Shown here: positions 1 through 8,535 of the stretch, in pieces
Layout of the letters: the number at the start of each line of letters is the position of its first letter
Position numbering within the stretch: the first letter of the stretch is position 1
Assembly (NCBI GenBank): GCA_017859995.1
Contig: JAFJUR010000004.1
Location: forward strand, 1 to 40,365
Source of the DNA: Holophagaceae bacterium
GTDB taxonomy: Bacteria > Acidobacteriota > Holophagae > Holophagales > Holophagaceae
DNA length: 40,365 nt
Direction: 5' to 3'
The notes under the pieces: generated by a model
What the model saw: only the letters and a program-made list of their open reading frames with translations
The model's database searches: none
Told to the model about the DNA's origin: nothing
Made by a program: the position numbers and the translations under genes

Positions 1-31
1 CGCCAGGCCGAAGGACAAGGGGAAGGCACGG

Positions 32-424
32 ATGAAGCCGGACGAAAGCAAGCGCAAGGATGGGAAGGGCGCGGCCTTCCGCAGCGTCATGGTGGACGGC
101 TTCGAGGTGCTCATCGGCAAGGGCGACGCCGAGAACGACCAGCTCACCTTCAAGGTGGCCGACAACACCGATTTCTGGCTGCACGTCGCCAGCGTGCCCG
201 GCAGCCACGTGGTCATCCGCAACCCCGACAAGCTCAGTGAGCTGCCGCGCCACGTGCTGGAGCGCGCCGCGGAACTGGCCGCCTTCCACAGCAAGGCCAA
301 GGATGGCGGCAAGGTGGAGGTGCACCTCGCCCGCATCGCCGACATCAGCAAGCCCCGCGGCTTCGCGCCGGGCAAGGTCATTCTTAAAAAGTGGACGGGC
401 ATCCGGGTCTATCCCAAGGCGTGA
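32..424 (+). CDS. NFACT-R (DUF814) RNA-binding domain protein, stand-alone
   Basis: 130 aa ORF. Motifs DNTDFWLHVASVPGSHVVIR and KPRGFAPGKVIL are typical of the C-terminal NFACT-R domain of Tae2/RqcH/FbpA proteins. The N-terminal NFACT-N part is absent. Confidence 0.82.
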   Translation: MKPDESKRKDGKGAAFRSVMVDGFEVLIGKGDAENDQLTFKVADNTDFWLHVASVPGSHVVIRNPDKLSELPRHVLERAAELAAFHSKAKDGGKVEVHLARIADISKPRGFAPGKVILKKWTGIRVYPKA

Positions 425-445
425 GCCCAAGGTGAGAGCCGAAGC

Positions 446-976
446 CTATTCCGCCTTCAGCGCGAAGGGCTTGAACCCGGCCTTCTTCAGCTTCTCCGCC
501 GTCTTGTCCATGGTGGCGCGGTCGGCGGCCTTGGCCAGGCGCACCTTGAGCTGGCCCTTCTCCTTCAGGGTGCTGGTGGCGAACCCCGCGGCCTTGGCCT
601 TGTCGGCCACCCGCTTGGCTTCGGCCGCGTCGGCCGTGGCCACGAGCTGGAGGGTCCAGCGTTCCGGTTCGGCGGCCTTCTCCTCGGCCTTCGCCTCCGG
701 CCTGGGGGCCTCCTTCGGCGCGGAGGCGTCCACCTTCTGGGCGTGGACCAGCTTGTCCGGCCCGTCGCCCTCGAAGACCTTCAGCTGATCCAGCAGGGGC
801 TCGGGCAGGTCCTTCAGTTCATCTTCCACGCCCTTCTGGACAGGCTTGCGGAGGGCGGCGCTCTGCTTGCCCACCTGCACGCCCAGGACGAAGGCCAGGG
901 TGAGCAGGCCCACACCCACACCGGCCACCCAGAGGATGGACTGGCTGCCGATGCTGATCTGGTCACGCTGGTTCAT
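446..976 (-). CDS. SPOR domain-containing membrane protein
   Basis: N-terminal TM segment (ILWVAGVGVGLLTLAFVLGVQVG), low-complexity linker, C-terminal SPOR-like repeat (WTLQLVATADAAEAKRVADKAKAAGF...KVRLAKAADRATMDKTAEKLKKAGFKPF). Confidence 0.75.
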   Translation of the reverse strand: MNQRDQISIGSQSILWVAGVGVGLLTLAFVLGVQVGKQSAALRKPVQKGVEDELKDLPEPLLDQLKVFEGDGPDKLVHAQKVDASAPKEAPRPEAKAEEKAAEPERWTLQLVATADAAEAKRVADKAKAAGFATSTLKEKGQLKVRLAKAADRATMDKTAEKLKKAGFKPFALKAE

Positions 977-2067
977 GGCCGCTCCAGGCTAACGCCTTCG
1001 AGCAGCGCCGCGAACTGGGACCCGCTGCTGGCCGGGGCGGTGATGACCGCTTGGCCGGCGGGCGCCAGCAGGCCCGCGGCGAGCAGCTGTCCGCCCGAGC
1101 CGGCGAACTCGCCCCAGCAGAGTTTGGGATGGATGGGCGCGGGCCAGTGGGGATGCTGGACGGGCAAGGGCGCCTCCAGGCGATCCAGCCGCGACAAGCC
1201 GCTGGCTCCGCCGATCCAGCGAGACGCCTTGACCTCGCCCAGGGCGGACACGGCGGCCGCCAGGGCGCGGACACGATCGGCCTCGGTGTCGCCGGCGGCG
1301 GCGCGGGAGGCCAGGGCGCGGAGCAGGGCCCGGGGCCGGACGCCCCGGCTTTCGGCCCGCTGGCGTGATTCCACGAGAAAGGCCTGGGCGCCTTCGCCAG
1401 GCAGGAAGCCGCGACCGGAGCCGACCTCCGGGTTTCCCTGGCGGTCGAGCATCCTCGCGCCCCGGCAGGCGTCCAGCTGCAGGGGGAAGAGCCCGTCGGT
1501 GCCCACCACGAGGGCCATGTCGGCGAGGCCGGCCCGGAGCCAGCGCAAGGCCTGGTCGAGGGCGGCGAAGGTGGCGTTCTCCCGGTCCACGAAGGTGACA
1601 CTGGGTCCCTTCAGGCCGAAGGCGAGGGCCAGGTGGCCGCTGGCGGCGTTGGCCACGCAGTTGGGGAAGACCATGGGCGAGGCGCCCTCGGGTCCGCGCA
1701 GGAGGTAGGGGCGCAGGAAGGCCTCGCTGGCCTCGCTGCCACCGGTCATGGTGCCCACGGCCACGGCGATGCGCTCGCCACCGGAGACGCGCAGGGACGC
1801 GGGATCGAGGCCCGCGTCGAGAAAGGCCTGGTGGGCGGCGCCCCAGGCGAACCGCGAGGGCCGGTCCAGGCGGCGGAGCTGCATGGGCGGGATGATGCCG
1901 GCTGGGCTGAAGGCCGTGCAGGCCGCGCCCCGGCCCCGGCCCAGGGATTCCGGCAGGTCGGCGAAGCAGGGGGCCATCGCGCCGAGGCTGGCGCGGGCGG
2001 CGTCGATGCCGTCGCCGCAGGGGAGCACGAGGCCGAGGCCCGTGATGGCCAGGTCGGGAGCGCTCAC
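973..2067 (-). CDS. Beta-ketoacyl synthase-like protein, KS-beta/chain-length-factor type with lost catalytic residues
   Basis: GTG start at 2067 (VSAPDLAITGLGLVLPCGDGIDAA...). KS fold motifs are present, but the catalytic Cys region reads GPSVTFVDRENAT and both His motifs are substituted. Overlaps the upstream KS gene by 4 nt. Confidence 0.8.
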   Translation of the reverse strand: MSAPDLAITGLGLVLPCGDGIDAARASLGAMAPCFADLPESLGRGRGAACTAFSPAGIIPPMQLRRLDRPSRFAWGAAHQAFLDAGLDPASLRVSGGERIAVAVGTMTGGSEASEAFLRPYLLRGPEGASPMVFPNCVANAASGHLALAFGLKGPSVTFVDRENATFAALDQALRWLRAGLADMALVVGTDGLFPLQLDACRGARMLDRQGNPEVGSGRGFLPGEGAQAFLVESRQRAESRGVRPRALLRALASRAAAGDTEADRVRALAAAVSALGEVKASRWIGGASGLSRLDRLEAPLPVQHPHWPAPIHPKLCWGEFAGSGGQLLAAGLLAPAGQAVITAPASSGSQFAALLEGVSLERP

Positions 2068-3257
2068 GCGCCGCTCCAGCGGGAGAGGAGCAGGCTGACG
2101 TTGTTGCCGCCGAAGGCGAAGGCGTTGACCAGGGCTGCGCCGACGCGCCGCTGCCGGGCCTCCAGCGGCGTGCAGTCGAGGTCGCAGACCGGGTCGGGCG
2201 CCTCGAGGCGCAGGGTGGGGCTCACGACCTGGTCGCGCAGGGCGAGGATGGCCGCGGCGGCGCCGAAGGCCCCGGCGGCGCCCAGGGTGTGGCCGAACTG
2301 GCTCTTGGTGCTGGTGACCGACACCGCGTCGGCGGCGGGGCCCAGGGCGCGCCGGATGGCCAGGCACTCGGCGCCGTCGTTGGCGGGGGTGGCCGTGCCG
2401 TGGGCGGAGACGAGATCCACCGCGGCGGGTTCGAGACCCCCCACCTGCAGGGCCATGGCCATGGCCCGGGCGGCGCCCTCGCCCTCGGGGTGGGGCGCGG
2501 TGGGATGGTGGGCGTCCATGCTGGCGCCGTAAGCCAGCAGCTCGGCGTAGATGGTCGCGCCCCGGGCCCGGGCCCGGTCGAGGGGCTCGAGCAGCACCTG
2601 CACCGCGCCTTCGCCCAGGTTGAGGCCGGCGCGGTCGCGGCTGAAGGGGCGGCACTTCGCGGCGTCCACCGCCTTGAGGCTGGAGAAGCCGGCATACGTG
2701 GTGCGGCAGAGGCTCTCGGCGCCCCCGGCCACGGCCAGGTCCAACTCTCCGGCGGCGATCCGCTCCCAGGCCTGGCCCAAGGCCAGGAGGCTCGAGGAGC
2801 AGGCGTTCATGATCGTGCTGCGGGGCCCCTCGGCGCCCAGGTGGCGGGCCAGGGCGTCGGTGACGGTGCAGGGGCTCTGGTAGGCGGCCTCCGCGGCCTT
2901 GCCGCGCTGGCCCGCGAGGCGCGCCTCGAGGTAGGCCTCGGCGACGGGCAGGCCACTGGTGCCGGCCCCCTGGAAGACGCCGACGCGGGCCGGGTCGCCC
3001 TGGGGCCGCAGGCCGTCCAGGGCCGAGGCGAGGGCCAGCAGGGCCATGCGTTCGCAGAGGGTCTGGTGCCGGGCCGGCTCGAGGGGTACCTGGCCGGCGA
3101 TCTGCGCGGGCTCCTGGGGCAGGTGCAGGCGGGTCAGGGGGCCCAGGCCATCCCGGCCTTCGAGCATGGCCGACCAGGTGGACTCCCGGTCGGGGCCCAG
3201 GGAGGACACGACGCCGAGGCCGGTCACGACCACGCGGTGGGGGCGGGGGGCCGTCAC
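2064..3257 (-). CDS. Beta-ketoacyl-ACP synthase (FabF-like, KS-alpha)
   Basis: GTG start (VTAPRPHRVVVTGLGVVSSLG). Catalytic motifs intact: NACSSS, AHGTATPANDG, SQFGHTLGAAGAFG, and C-terminal NAFAFGGNNVSLLL. Confidence 0.9.
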   Translation of the reverse strand: MTAPRPHRVVVTGLGVVSSLGPDRESTWSAMLEGRDGLGPLTRLHLPQEPAQIAGQVPLEPARHQTLCERMALLALASALDGLRPQGDPARVGVFQGAGTSGLPVAEAYLEARLAGQRGKAAEAAYQSPCTVTDALARHLGAEGPRSTIMNACSSSLLALGQAWERIAAGELDLAVAGGAESLCRTTYAGFSSLKAVDAAKCRPFSRDRAGLNLGEGAVQVLLEPLDRARARGATIYAELLAYGASMDAHHPTAPHPEGEGAARAMAMALQVGGLEPAAVDLVSAHGTATPANDGAECLAIRRALGPAADAVSVTSTKSQFGHTLGAAGAFGAAAAILALRDQVVSPTLRLEAPDPVCDLDCTPLEARQRRVGAALVNAFAFGGNNVSLLLSRWSGA

Positions 3258-3661
3258 AGCCGCTTCACCAGCAGGGCGGCGGTGCAGAGCTCGCGCCCCT
3301 CGCAGCTCACGGTGCCGCGCAGCTTCATGAGGCCGGCGAAGGCGCCCTCGGCGCATACCTCCAGGCGCAGCCGGTCACCGGGGAAAGCGGGAGCCTTGAA
3401 GCGGGCGTCCTGGACTCCGGCGAGGAAGATGGCGGCGCCGTGCAGGGAATCGGCTTCGAGGAAGCCGCCGGCCTGGGCGAGCATCTCCAGCATCAGCACG
3501 CCGGGCACCAGGGGCCGCCCTTCGAAGTGGCCCTGCAGGTAGGGCTCGCCGTTGGTCACGAGTTTCTCGGCCAGTACGCGGACCCCCGGCTCCCGCTCGA
3601 GGACCCGGTCCACCAGCAGGAACGGGAAGCGGTGCGGCAGGTGGGCCGGGATCTCGATCAT
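3254..3661 (-). CDS. 3-hydroxyacyl-ACP dehydratase (FabZ/ApeI-like hotdog fold)
   Basis: HRFPFLLVDRVLE, GHFEGRPLVPGVLMLEMLAQAGG; typical FabZ motifs. Confidence 0.88.
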   Translation of the reverse strand: MIEIPAHLPHRFPFLLVDRVLEREPGVRVLAEKLVTNGEPYLQGHFEGRPLVPGVLMLEMLAQAGGFLEADSLHGAAIFLAGVQDARFKAPAFPGDRLRLEVCAEGAFAGLMKLRGTVSCEGRELCTAALLVKRL

Positions 3662-3669
3662 CGGCCGGC

Positions 3670-3927
3670 TCAGGCCTTGCTGTGCTCAGCGATGAAGTCG
3701 GTGAGGGCCTGGATGGACTTGAAGGCCTTCATGCCCGCGGCCTCGTCCTCGATCTTCACGCCGAAGACCTGCTCGATGCCCAGCACCAGCTCCAGCGCGT
3801 CGATGGAATCCAGGCCCAGCCCCTCGCCGAACAGGGGCGCCCCATCATCCATCTGGTCGGGCGTCATGCCCTCGAGCTTCAAGCGCTCGATGATCATCTC
3901 CTTGACGCGCAGCTTCAGATCGCTCAT
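3670..3927 (-). CDS. Acyl carrier protein
   Basis: 85 aa; phosphopantetheine site GLDSIDALEL in the context LFGEGLGLDSIDALELVLGIEQVFGVKI. Confidence 0.92.
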   Translation of the reverse strand: MSDLKLRVKEMIIERLKLEGMTPDQMDDGAPLFGEGLGLDSIDALELVLGIEQVFGVKIEDEAAGMKAFKSIQALTDFIAEHSKA

Positions 3928-4067
3928 GGGTTTCCTGGCAGAAGGGTGGGAGGGGCCATTCTATACCCGGGGCGCGGGGGCCCCGGTGCTTGTGATCTTG
4001 ACACAGCCCCCGGGCCCTCAAAGGGCGCTAAGCTGTTTGTTCGCGGAACCCTCCGCCCGAGAGCGCC

Positions 4068-4448
4068 ATGGCCAATCCCGCATCGCCCTTCCTGCCGGTC
4101 CTGATCCTGCTTCTGGTCGCCGCCGTGACGGCCGCCGCCATCCTTGTCCTGTCGGGCAAGGTGCTGCCGCTTCTGAAGCCGAACAACCCGCAGGCGGCGA
4201 AGCTGCGTCCCTACGAGTGCGGCGTGGCCCCCCAGCAGGAGGGCGCCCGGCACAAGTACTCGGTGAAGTTCTACCTGACCGCCATGCTCTTCATCCTGTT
4301 CGACGTGGAAGCGGCCTTCCTGCTGCCCTGGGCGGTGAACTTCAAGCACGCCCTCTGGACCTTCGCGGCCATGCTGAGCTTCATGGCCACCCTGCTCGTG
4401 GGCTTCATCTACGCCTGGGGCAAGGGCGCCTTCGAGTGGGAGCGATGA
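4068..4448 (+). CDS. nuoA: NADH-quinone oxidoreductase subunit A
   Basis: KLRPYECGVAPQQEGARHKYSVKFYLTAMLFILFDVEAAFLLPWAV is the NuoA signature. Confidence 0.95.
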   Translation: MANPASPFLPVLILLLVAAVTAAAILVLSGKVLPLLKPNNPQAAKLRPYECGVAPQQEGARHKYSVKFYLTAMLFILFDVEAAFLLPWAVNFKHALWTFAAMLSFMATLLVGFIYAWGKGAFEWER

Positions 4449-4574
4449 TGGTGCGCGTTTGGGCCAGCCCTGAGCCGCGCGAAGGGCGTGGAGCGACCCC
4501 GGGCCAGGCCGGCCAGGGGCCGAGACTGGAACGGGGCGCGAGCCCAAACCGCCTGATGGCGACCGAGGCGATCC
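4449..4574. repeat. Candidate REP/MITE-like palindromic element between nuoA and nuoB
   Basis: 126-nt gap. Outer inverted repeat GTTTGGGC (4457-4464) / GCCCAAAC (4542-4549), and an internal dyad GCCCTGAGCCGCGCGAAGGGC with GCCCT/AGGGC arms. Confidence 0.45.
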
Positions 4575-5183
4575 ATGTCTGAAATGAACATCAACGATGC
4601 CGTGATGACCACCCGACTGGACGCCGTGGTCAACTGGGGCCGCAAGAACAGCCTGTGGCCGCTGCCCTTCGGCACCGCCTGCTGCGCCATCGAGTTCATG
4701 AGCATGATGGCCTCCCGCTACGACATGAGCCGCTTCGGCGCCGAGGCCATGCGCTTCAGCCCCCGCCAGAGCGACATGATGCTGATCCTCGGCACCATCA
4801 CCAACAAGATGGCCCCGGTGCTGCGCACGATCTACGCCCAGATGGCCGAGCCCAAGTGGGTGGTTTCCGTGGGCGTCTGCGCCTCCTCCGGCGGGATGTA
4901 CCGCACCTACGCCACCCTGCAGGGCGTGGACCGGGTGATCCCCGTGGACGTCTACGTGCCCGGCTGCCCGCCGCGGCCCGAGAGCATGATCTACGGCGTG
5001 ATGAAGCTCCAGGAGAAGATCGAGAAGGAATCCCTCTCCATGCGCAAGGACCACATCGCGCGGTTCTACGAGAGCCTGGCGCGGCAGGAGGCCATCCAGG
5101 CGGAGAAGGGCCTCACGGGCCAGCAGACCATCCGCGACATGCTGATGGACGCCGCCGAGCGCGGCGCCGGCACGATCTTCTAG
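4575..5183 (+). CDS. nuoB: NADH-quinone oxidoreductase subunit B
   Basis: [47 protein letters not shown]. Confidence 0.97.
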   Translation: MSEMNINDAVMTTRLDAVVNWGRKNSLWPLPFGTACCAIEFMSMMASRYDMSRFGAEAMRFSPRQSDMMLILGTITNKMAPVLRTIYAQMAEPKWVVSVGVCASSGGMYRTYATLQGVDRVIPVDVYVPGCPPRPESMIYGVMKLQEKIEKESLSMRKDHIARFYESLARQEAIQAEKGLTGQQTIRDMLMDAAERGAGTIF

Positions 5184-5195
5184 GCGGGGCGGACC

Positions 5196-5699
5196 ATGAT
5201 CATCGAGCACATCGACGCACAGCTCCCCGGCGCCATCACCGACCGGCACGCCTTCCGCGGCGACCAGACCATCGTGGTGCCGAAGGCCAGCTTCCTCGAC
5301 CTGGTGGACCTGCTTCACCGGGAGGGCTTCCAGCTGCTGGTGGACATCACCGCCGTGGACTGGCCGGAACGCCCGGAATCCCAGGACGTGGGCCGATTCG
5401 ACGTGGTCTACCACTGGCTCAACCTCGCGAGCCAGGAGCGCCTGCGCGTGAAGGTGGCCGTCGCCGACGGCGAGGCCATGCCCACCCTGACCGGCCGCTT
5501 CAAGACCGCCGACTGGTTCGAGCGCGAGGTCTTCGACCTCTTCGGCATCCGCTTCGAGGGCCACCCGAACATGAAGCGCCTGCTCACCTGGGACGACTTC
5601 CCCGGCCACGCCCTGCGCAAGGACTTCCCTCTGGATGGCGGGGATCCCTTCTGCATGGAAGGCTGCACGGCTCCCTACAACAACGGCGAACGGGCCTGA
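5196..5699 (+). CDS. nuoC: NADH-quinone oxidoreductase subunit C
   Basis: DWFEREVFDLFGIRFEGHPNMKRLLTWDDFPGHALRKDFPLDGGDPFC. Confidence 0.95.
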   Translation: MIIEHIDAQLPGAITDRHAFRGDQTIVVPKASFLDLVDLLHREGFQLLVDITAVDWPERPESQDVGRFDVVYHWLNLASQERLRVKVAVADGEAMPTLTGRFKTADWFEREVFDLFGIRFEGHPNMKRLLTWDDFPGHALRKDFPLDGGDPFCMEGCTAPYNNGERA

Positions 5700-5709
5700 G
5701 GATACGACC

Positions 5710-6909
5710 ATGGAATCCATCGCCATGACCCGGCAGCAACTCGACGGCGATCACATGATCGTCAACCTGGGGCCGTCGCATCCCACGACCCACGGCACCC
5801 TGCGCATCATCCTCGAGCTCGAGGGCGAGACGATCCTCAAGGCCACTCCCGAGATCGGGTACCTCCACCGCGGCGTGGAGAAGCTGGGGGAGAACCTCAG
5901 CTTCCAGCAGTTCATCCCCCTCACGGACCGTCTCAACTACTGCAGCTCCATCATGAACAACGTGGGCTATGCCTGCGCGGTGGAGAAGCTGCTGGGCATC
6001 GAGATCCCCAAGCGGGCGCAGCAGATCCGGGTGCTGGTCTCCGAGCTGGCGCGCGTGGCCGACCACATCGTGTGCGTGGGCGTGAACGCCGTCGACATCG
6101 GCGCCTTCACCGCCTTCCTCTACCTCTTCAAGCAGCGCGAGACGGTCTACGACCTCTTCGAGATGGCCGCCGGCCAGCGCCTGCACACCAGCTTCACGCG
6201 CATCGGCGGGCTGTTCCGCGACATTCCCGAAGGCTTCGTGCCGCTGACCGAGCGCTTCCTCGTGGAGTGCGAGGCGGCCATCGACGAGTGCGAGCGCCTG
6301 CTCACCCGCAACCCCATCTGGCACGACCGTACCAAGGGCATCGGCGCCATCGGGCCCGAAGACGCCGTGAACTGGGGCTACACGGGCCCCTGCCTCCGCG
6401 CCGCCGGCGTGCCCCAGGATCTTCGTAAGGCCCAGCCCTACCTCGGCTACGAGACCTACGACTTCGACATCCCCGTGGGCACCACGGGTGACGTGTTCGA
6501 CCGCTACCTGGTGCGCGTCGAGGAGATGCGCCAGAGCCTGCGCATCATCCGGCAGGTGCTGGACCGCCTCGAGCCCGGCCCGGTCTGCGTGGAGGATCCC
6601 AAGATCTCGCTGCCGCCCAAGGAGAAGGTCTACACCCGGATGGAGAGCCTCATCCACCACTTCAAGCTCATCATGCACGGCATGGAGATGCCGGTGGGCG
6701 AGGTCTACAGCGCCACCGAAGCCGCCAATGGCGAGCTGGGCTTCTACATCGTGAGCGACGGCGGCAAGAACCCGTACCGCATCCGGGTCCGTCCCCCCTG
6801 CCTCCCCATCTTCAGCAGCTTCCACGACCAGGTGAAGGGCACGCTGATCGCGGATGCCGTCGCCGTCCTGGGAGCCATGAATATCATTGCCGGCGAACTC
6901 GACCGTTAA
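5710..6909 (+). CDS. nuoD: NADH-quinone oxidoreductase subunit D
   Basis: NLGPSHPTTHGTLRIILELEGE, YLHRGVEKL, SDGGKNPYRIRVRPPCL, C-terminal GELDR. Start chosen at ATG 5710. Confidence 0.96.
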   Translation: MESIAMTRQQLDGDHMIVNLGPSHPTTHGTLRIILELEGETILKATPEIGYLHRGVEKLGENLSFQQFIPLTDRLNYCSSIMNNVGYACAVEKLLGIEIPKRAQQIRVLVSELARVADHIVCVGVNAVDIGAFTAFLYLFKQRETVYDLFEMAAGQRLHTSFTRIGGLFRDIPEGFVPLTERFLVECEAAIDECERLLTRNPIWHDRTKGIGAIGPEDAVNWGYTGPCLRAAGVPQDLRKAQPYLGYETYDFDIPVGTTGDVFDRYLVRVEEMRQSLRIIRQVLDRLEPGPVCVEDPKISLPPKEKVYTRMESLIHHFKLIMHGMEMPVGEVYSATEAANGELGFYIVSDGGKNPYRIRVRPPCLPIFSSFHDQVKGTLIADAVAVLGAMNIIAGELDR

Positions 6910-6996
6910 TTTTCGAGGACCCGCAACGGCCCAAGCGCGATAAGGCCGAGGCAGGGCCCGCGGCCTCTCCCGAACGGCCTGCCGCCTCGCGGTGGT

Positions 6997-7500
6997 TCAG
7001 GGCTTTCCCAGCGCCTCGAGCTGGGACCGGTGATCGTTCCGCAACCGCTCCAGCAGGGCCAGGAGGGTGACCCGCTCCTCGGCCTGCAGGCAGCGGTCCA
7101 CCTGCTGGCAGAGGGCCTGGTGCCGGCCGTGCATCTTGGCCTCCAGGGCCAGGCCCTTGGCGGTGATCTGGACGCGGCTGCCCCGGCGGTCCGCGGGGTT
7201 CTCGCAGCGCTTGACCAGCCCCCGGGCCTCCAGGCGGTTCACGAGGCGGGGCACATCCGCGAAGCGGTAGATCATCCGGCAACGGATGTCCTTCACGAGG
7301 TAGCCGTCCTTCGGCCCCCCCTTGAGGATGCGCAGCACGTTGAACTGTTGATCAGAGAGTCCTTCGGGTTCGTAGAGGCCCTCTTCGAAGAGCCTGGCCA
7401 CGTATTCCCGGGTGAGGAGCAGGGCCAGGGCCACCTCGTGGCCCGGCTCGAGGGGCTTGGTGATCTGGAGTTCCTCTTGAATGTGCATGACAACTCCCAC
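6997..7500 (-). CDS. MarR family transcriptional regulator
   Basis: Winged-HTH pattern LSDQQFNVLRILKG...LVNRLEARGLVKRCENPADRRGSRVQITAKG. Start could be ATG 7488 instead. Confidence 0.88.
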   Translation of the reverse strand: MGVVMHIQEELQITKPLEPGHEVALALLLTREYVARLFEEGLYEPEGLSDQQFNVLRILKGGPKDGYLVKDIRCRMIYRFADVPRLVNRLEARGLVKRCENPADRRGSRVQITAKGLALEAKMHGRHQALCQQVDRCLQAEERVTLLALLERLRNDHRSQLEALGKP

Positions 7501-7534
7501 TCAGGCAGTTTGACAGATTTTTCAAAAAAAGGTG

Positions 7535-7562
7535 TTGCAACTCTCGAAATCCGGCCTAGACT
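7535..7562 (+). promoter_or_regulatory. Candidate sigma70-type promoter for the YceI gene
   Basis: TTGCAA (7535-7540), N16, TAGACT (7557-7562), 37 nt before ATG 7600. Confidence 0.5.
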
Positions 7563-7599
7563 TGATTGCATGGTGAAACACCTATTCTCTGGAGGCAAC

Positions 7600-8187
7600 A
7601 TGCGTCACCCCTTCCGCGCCGCCCTGGCCACCCTCGCCCTCGCGGCCATCCCCCTGATGGCCCAGGACGCCTACAAGATCGACCCCGTCCACAGCGAGAT
7701 CAGCTTCAAGATCCGCCACCTGCTGGCCAAGACCAGCGGCCGATTCACGAAGTTCAACGGAACCATCAAGGTGGATACGGCCGACATCAGCAAGTCCAGC
7801 GTCGAGGTGAGCATTGATGCCGCCAGCATCAACACCGACAACGAGAAGCGGGACGCGCACCTGAGGACGCCCGATTTCTTCGACGTCGAGAAGTTCCCGA
7901 CCATCACCTTCAAGAGCACCTCGGTGAAGGAAGTGGCCAAGGGCAAGCTGGAAGTGACCGGCGACTTCACCCTGCACGGCGTGACCAAGCGCATCACCTT
8001 CCCCATCACCAACGCGGGCACCCAGCCCGGCATGCAGCCCGGCAGCACCGTGGCCGGCTTCGTGGACGGCGCCCTCACCATCAACCGCAACGAATACGGC
8101 ATCAAGACCTACCCCGGCGTCCTGGGGGACGACGTGGCCATCAGCCTGAACATCGAGGCCGGCAAGGCCGGCGCCGCCAAGAAGTGA
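7600..8187 (+). CDS. YceI family protein (secreted)
   Basis: Signal peptide MRHPFRAALATLALAAIPLMA, then YKIDPVHSEISFKIRHLLAKTSGRFTKFNGTI...GDFTLHGVTKRITFPI. Confidence 0.93.
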   Translation: MRHPFRAALATLALAAIPLMAQDAYKIDPVHSEISFKIRHLLAKTSGRFTKFNGTIKVDTADISKSSVEVSIDAASINTDNEKRDAHLRTPDFFDVEKFPTITFKSTSVKEVAKGKLEVTGDFTLHGVTKRITFPITNAGTQPGMQPGSTVAGFVDGALTINRNEYGIKTYPGVLGDDVAISLNIEAGKAGAAKK

Positions 8188-8198
8188 GGAGGCGGACC

Positions 8199-8441
8199 AT
8201 GAGCGAAGGATTCCCGAAAGTCGCCGCCAAGGCCCCCGCGGTCCTGGACCTGGAACCCGGGACCTACTTCTGGTGCACCTGCGGCCTGAGCGCCAAGCAG
8301 CCCTTCTGCGACGGGGCCCACAAGGCCTGCGATCTCCGGCCCATGAAGGTCGAGATCACCGAGGCCGGCAAGAAGGCCCTCTGCCAGTGCAAGCACACCA
8401 AGACGGCCCCCTATTGCGATGGGAGCCATTGCGCGCTCTGA
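8199..8441 (+). CDS. CDGSH-type iron-sulfur protein
   Basis: Two CDGSH-type motifs: WCTCGLSAKQPFCDGAHK and CQCKHTKTAPYCDGSH. Confidence 0.9.
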   Translation: MSEGFPKVAAKAPAVLDLEPGTYFWCTCGLSAKQPFCDGAHKACDLRPMKVEITEAGKKALCQCKHTKTAPYCDGSHCAL

Positions 8442-8466
8442 GTTCCAGCGGGTCTGACGTGATGGA

Positions 8467-8500
8467 GGGCACCGGGTTAATCCCGGTGCCCTTGGTCGTC
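8467..8500 (+). terminator. Candidate intrinsic terminator after the CDGSH gene
   Basis: 10-bp perfect stem GGGCACCGGG-TTAAT-CCCGGTGCCC (8467-8491), followed by a T-rich but interrupted tail. Confidence 0.6.
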
Positions 8501-8535
8501 TTTGGGCTAAACTGAGCCTTCATGCGAGTGCGCCC

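Noticed and set aside
3998-4003. TTGACA as the nuoA -35 element
   Set aside because: No acceptable -10 hexamer at 15-19 bp spacing (17 bp gives AAGGGC), so no promoter was called.
3924-5726. 600-aa minus-strand ORF antisense to nuoABC
   Set aside because: Low-complexity G/A/H/V-rich translation typical of antisense frames in high-GC DNA. The plus-strand nuo genes have clear family motifs.
6946-6990. Terminator between nuoD and the convergent MarR gene
   Set aside because: CGAGGC-AGG / CCTGCCGCCTCG pairing needs a bulge and there is no T-run; too weak to call.
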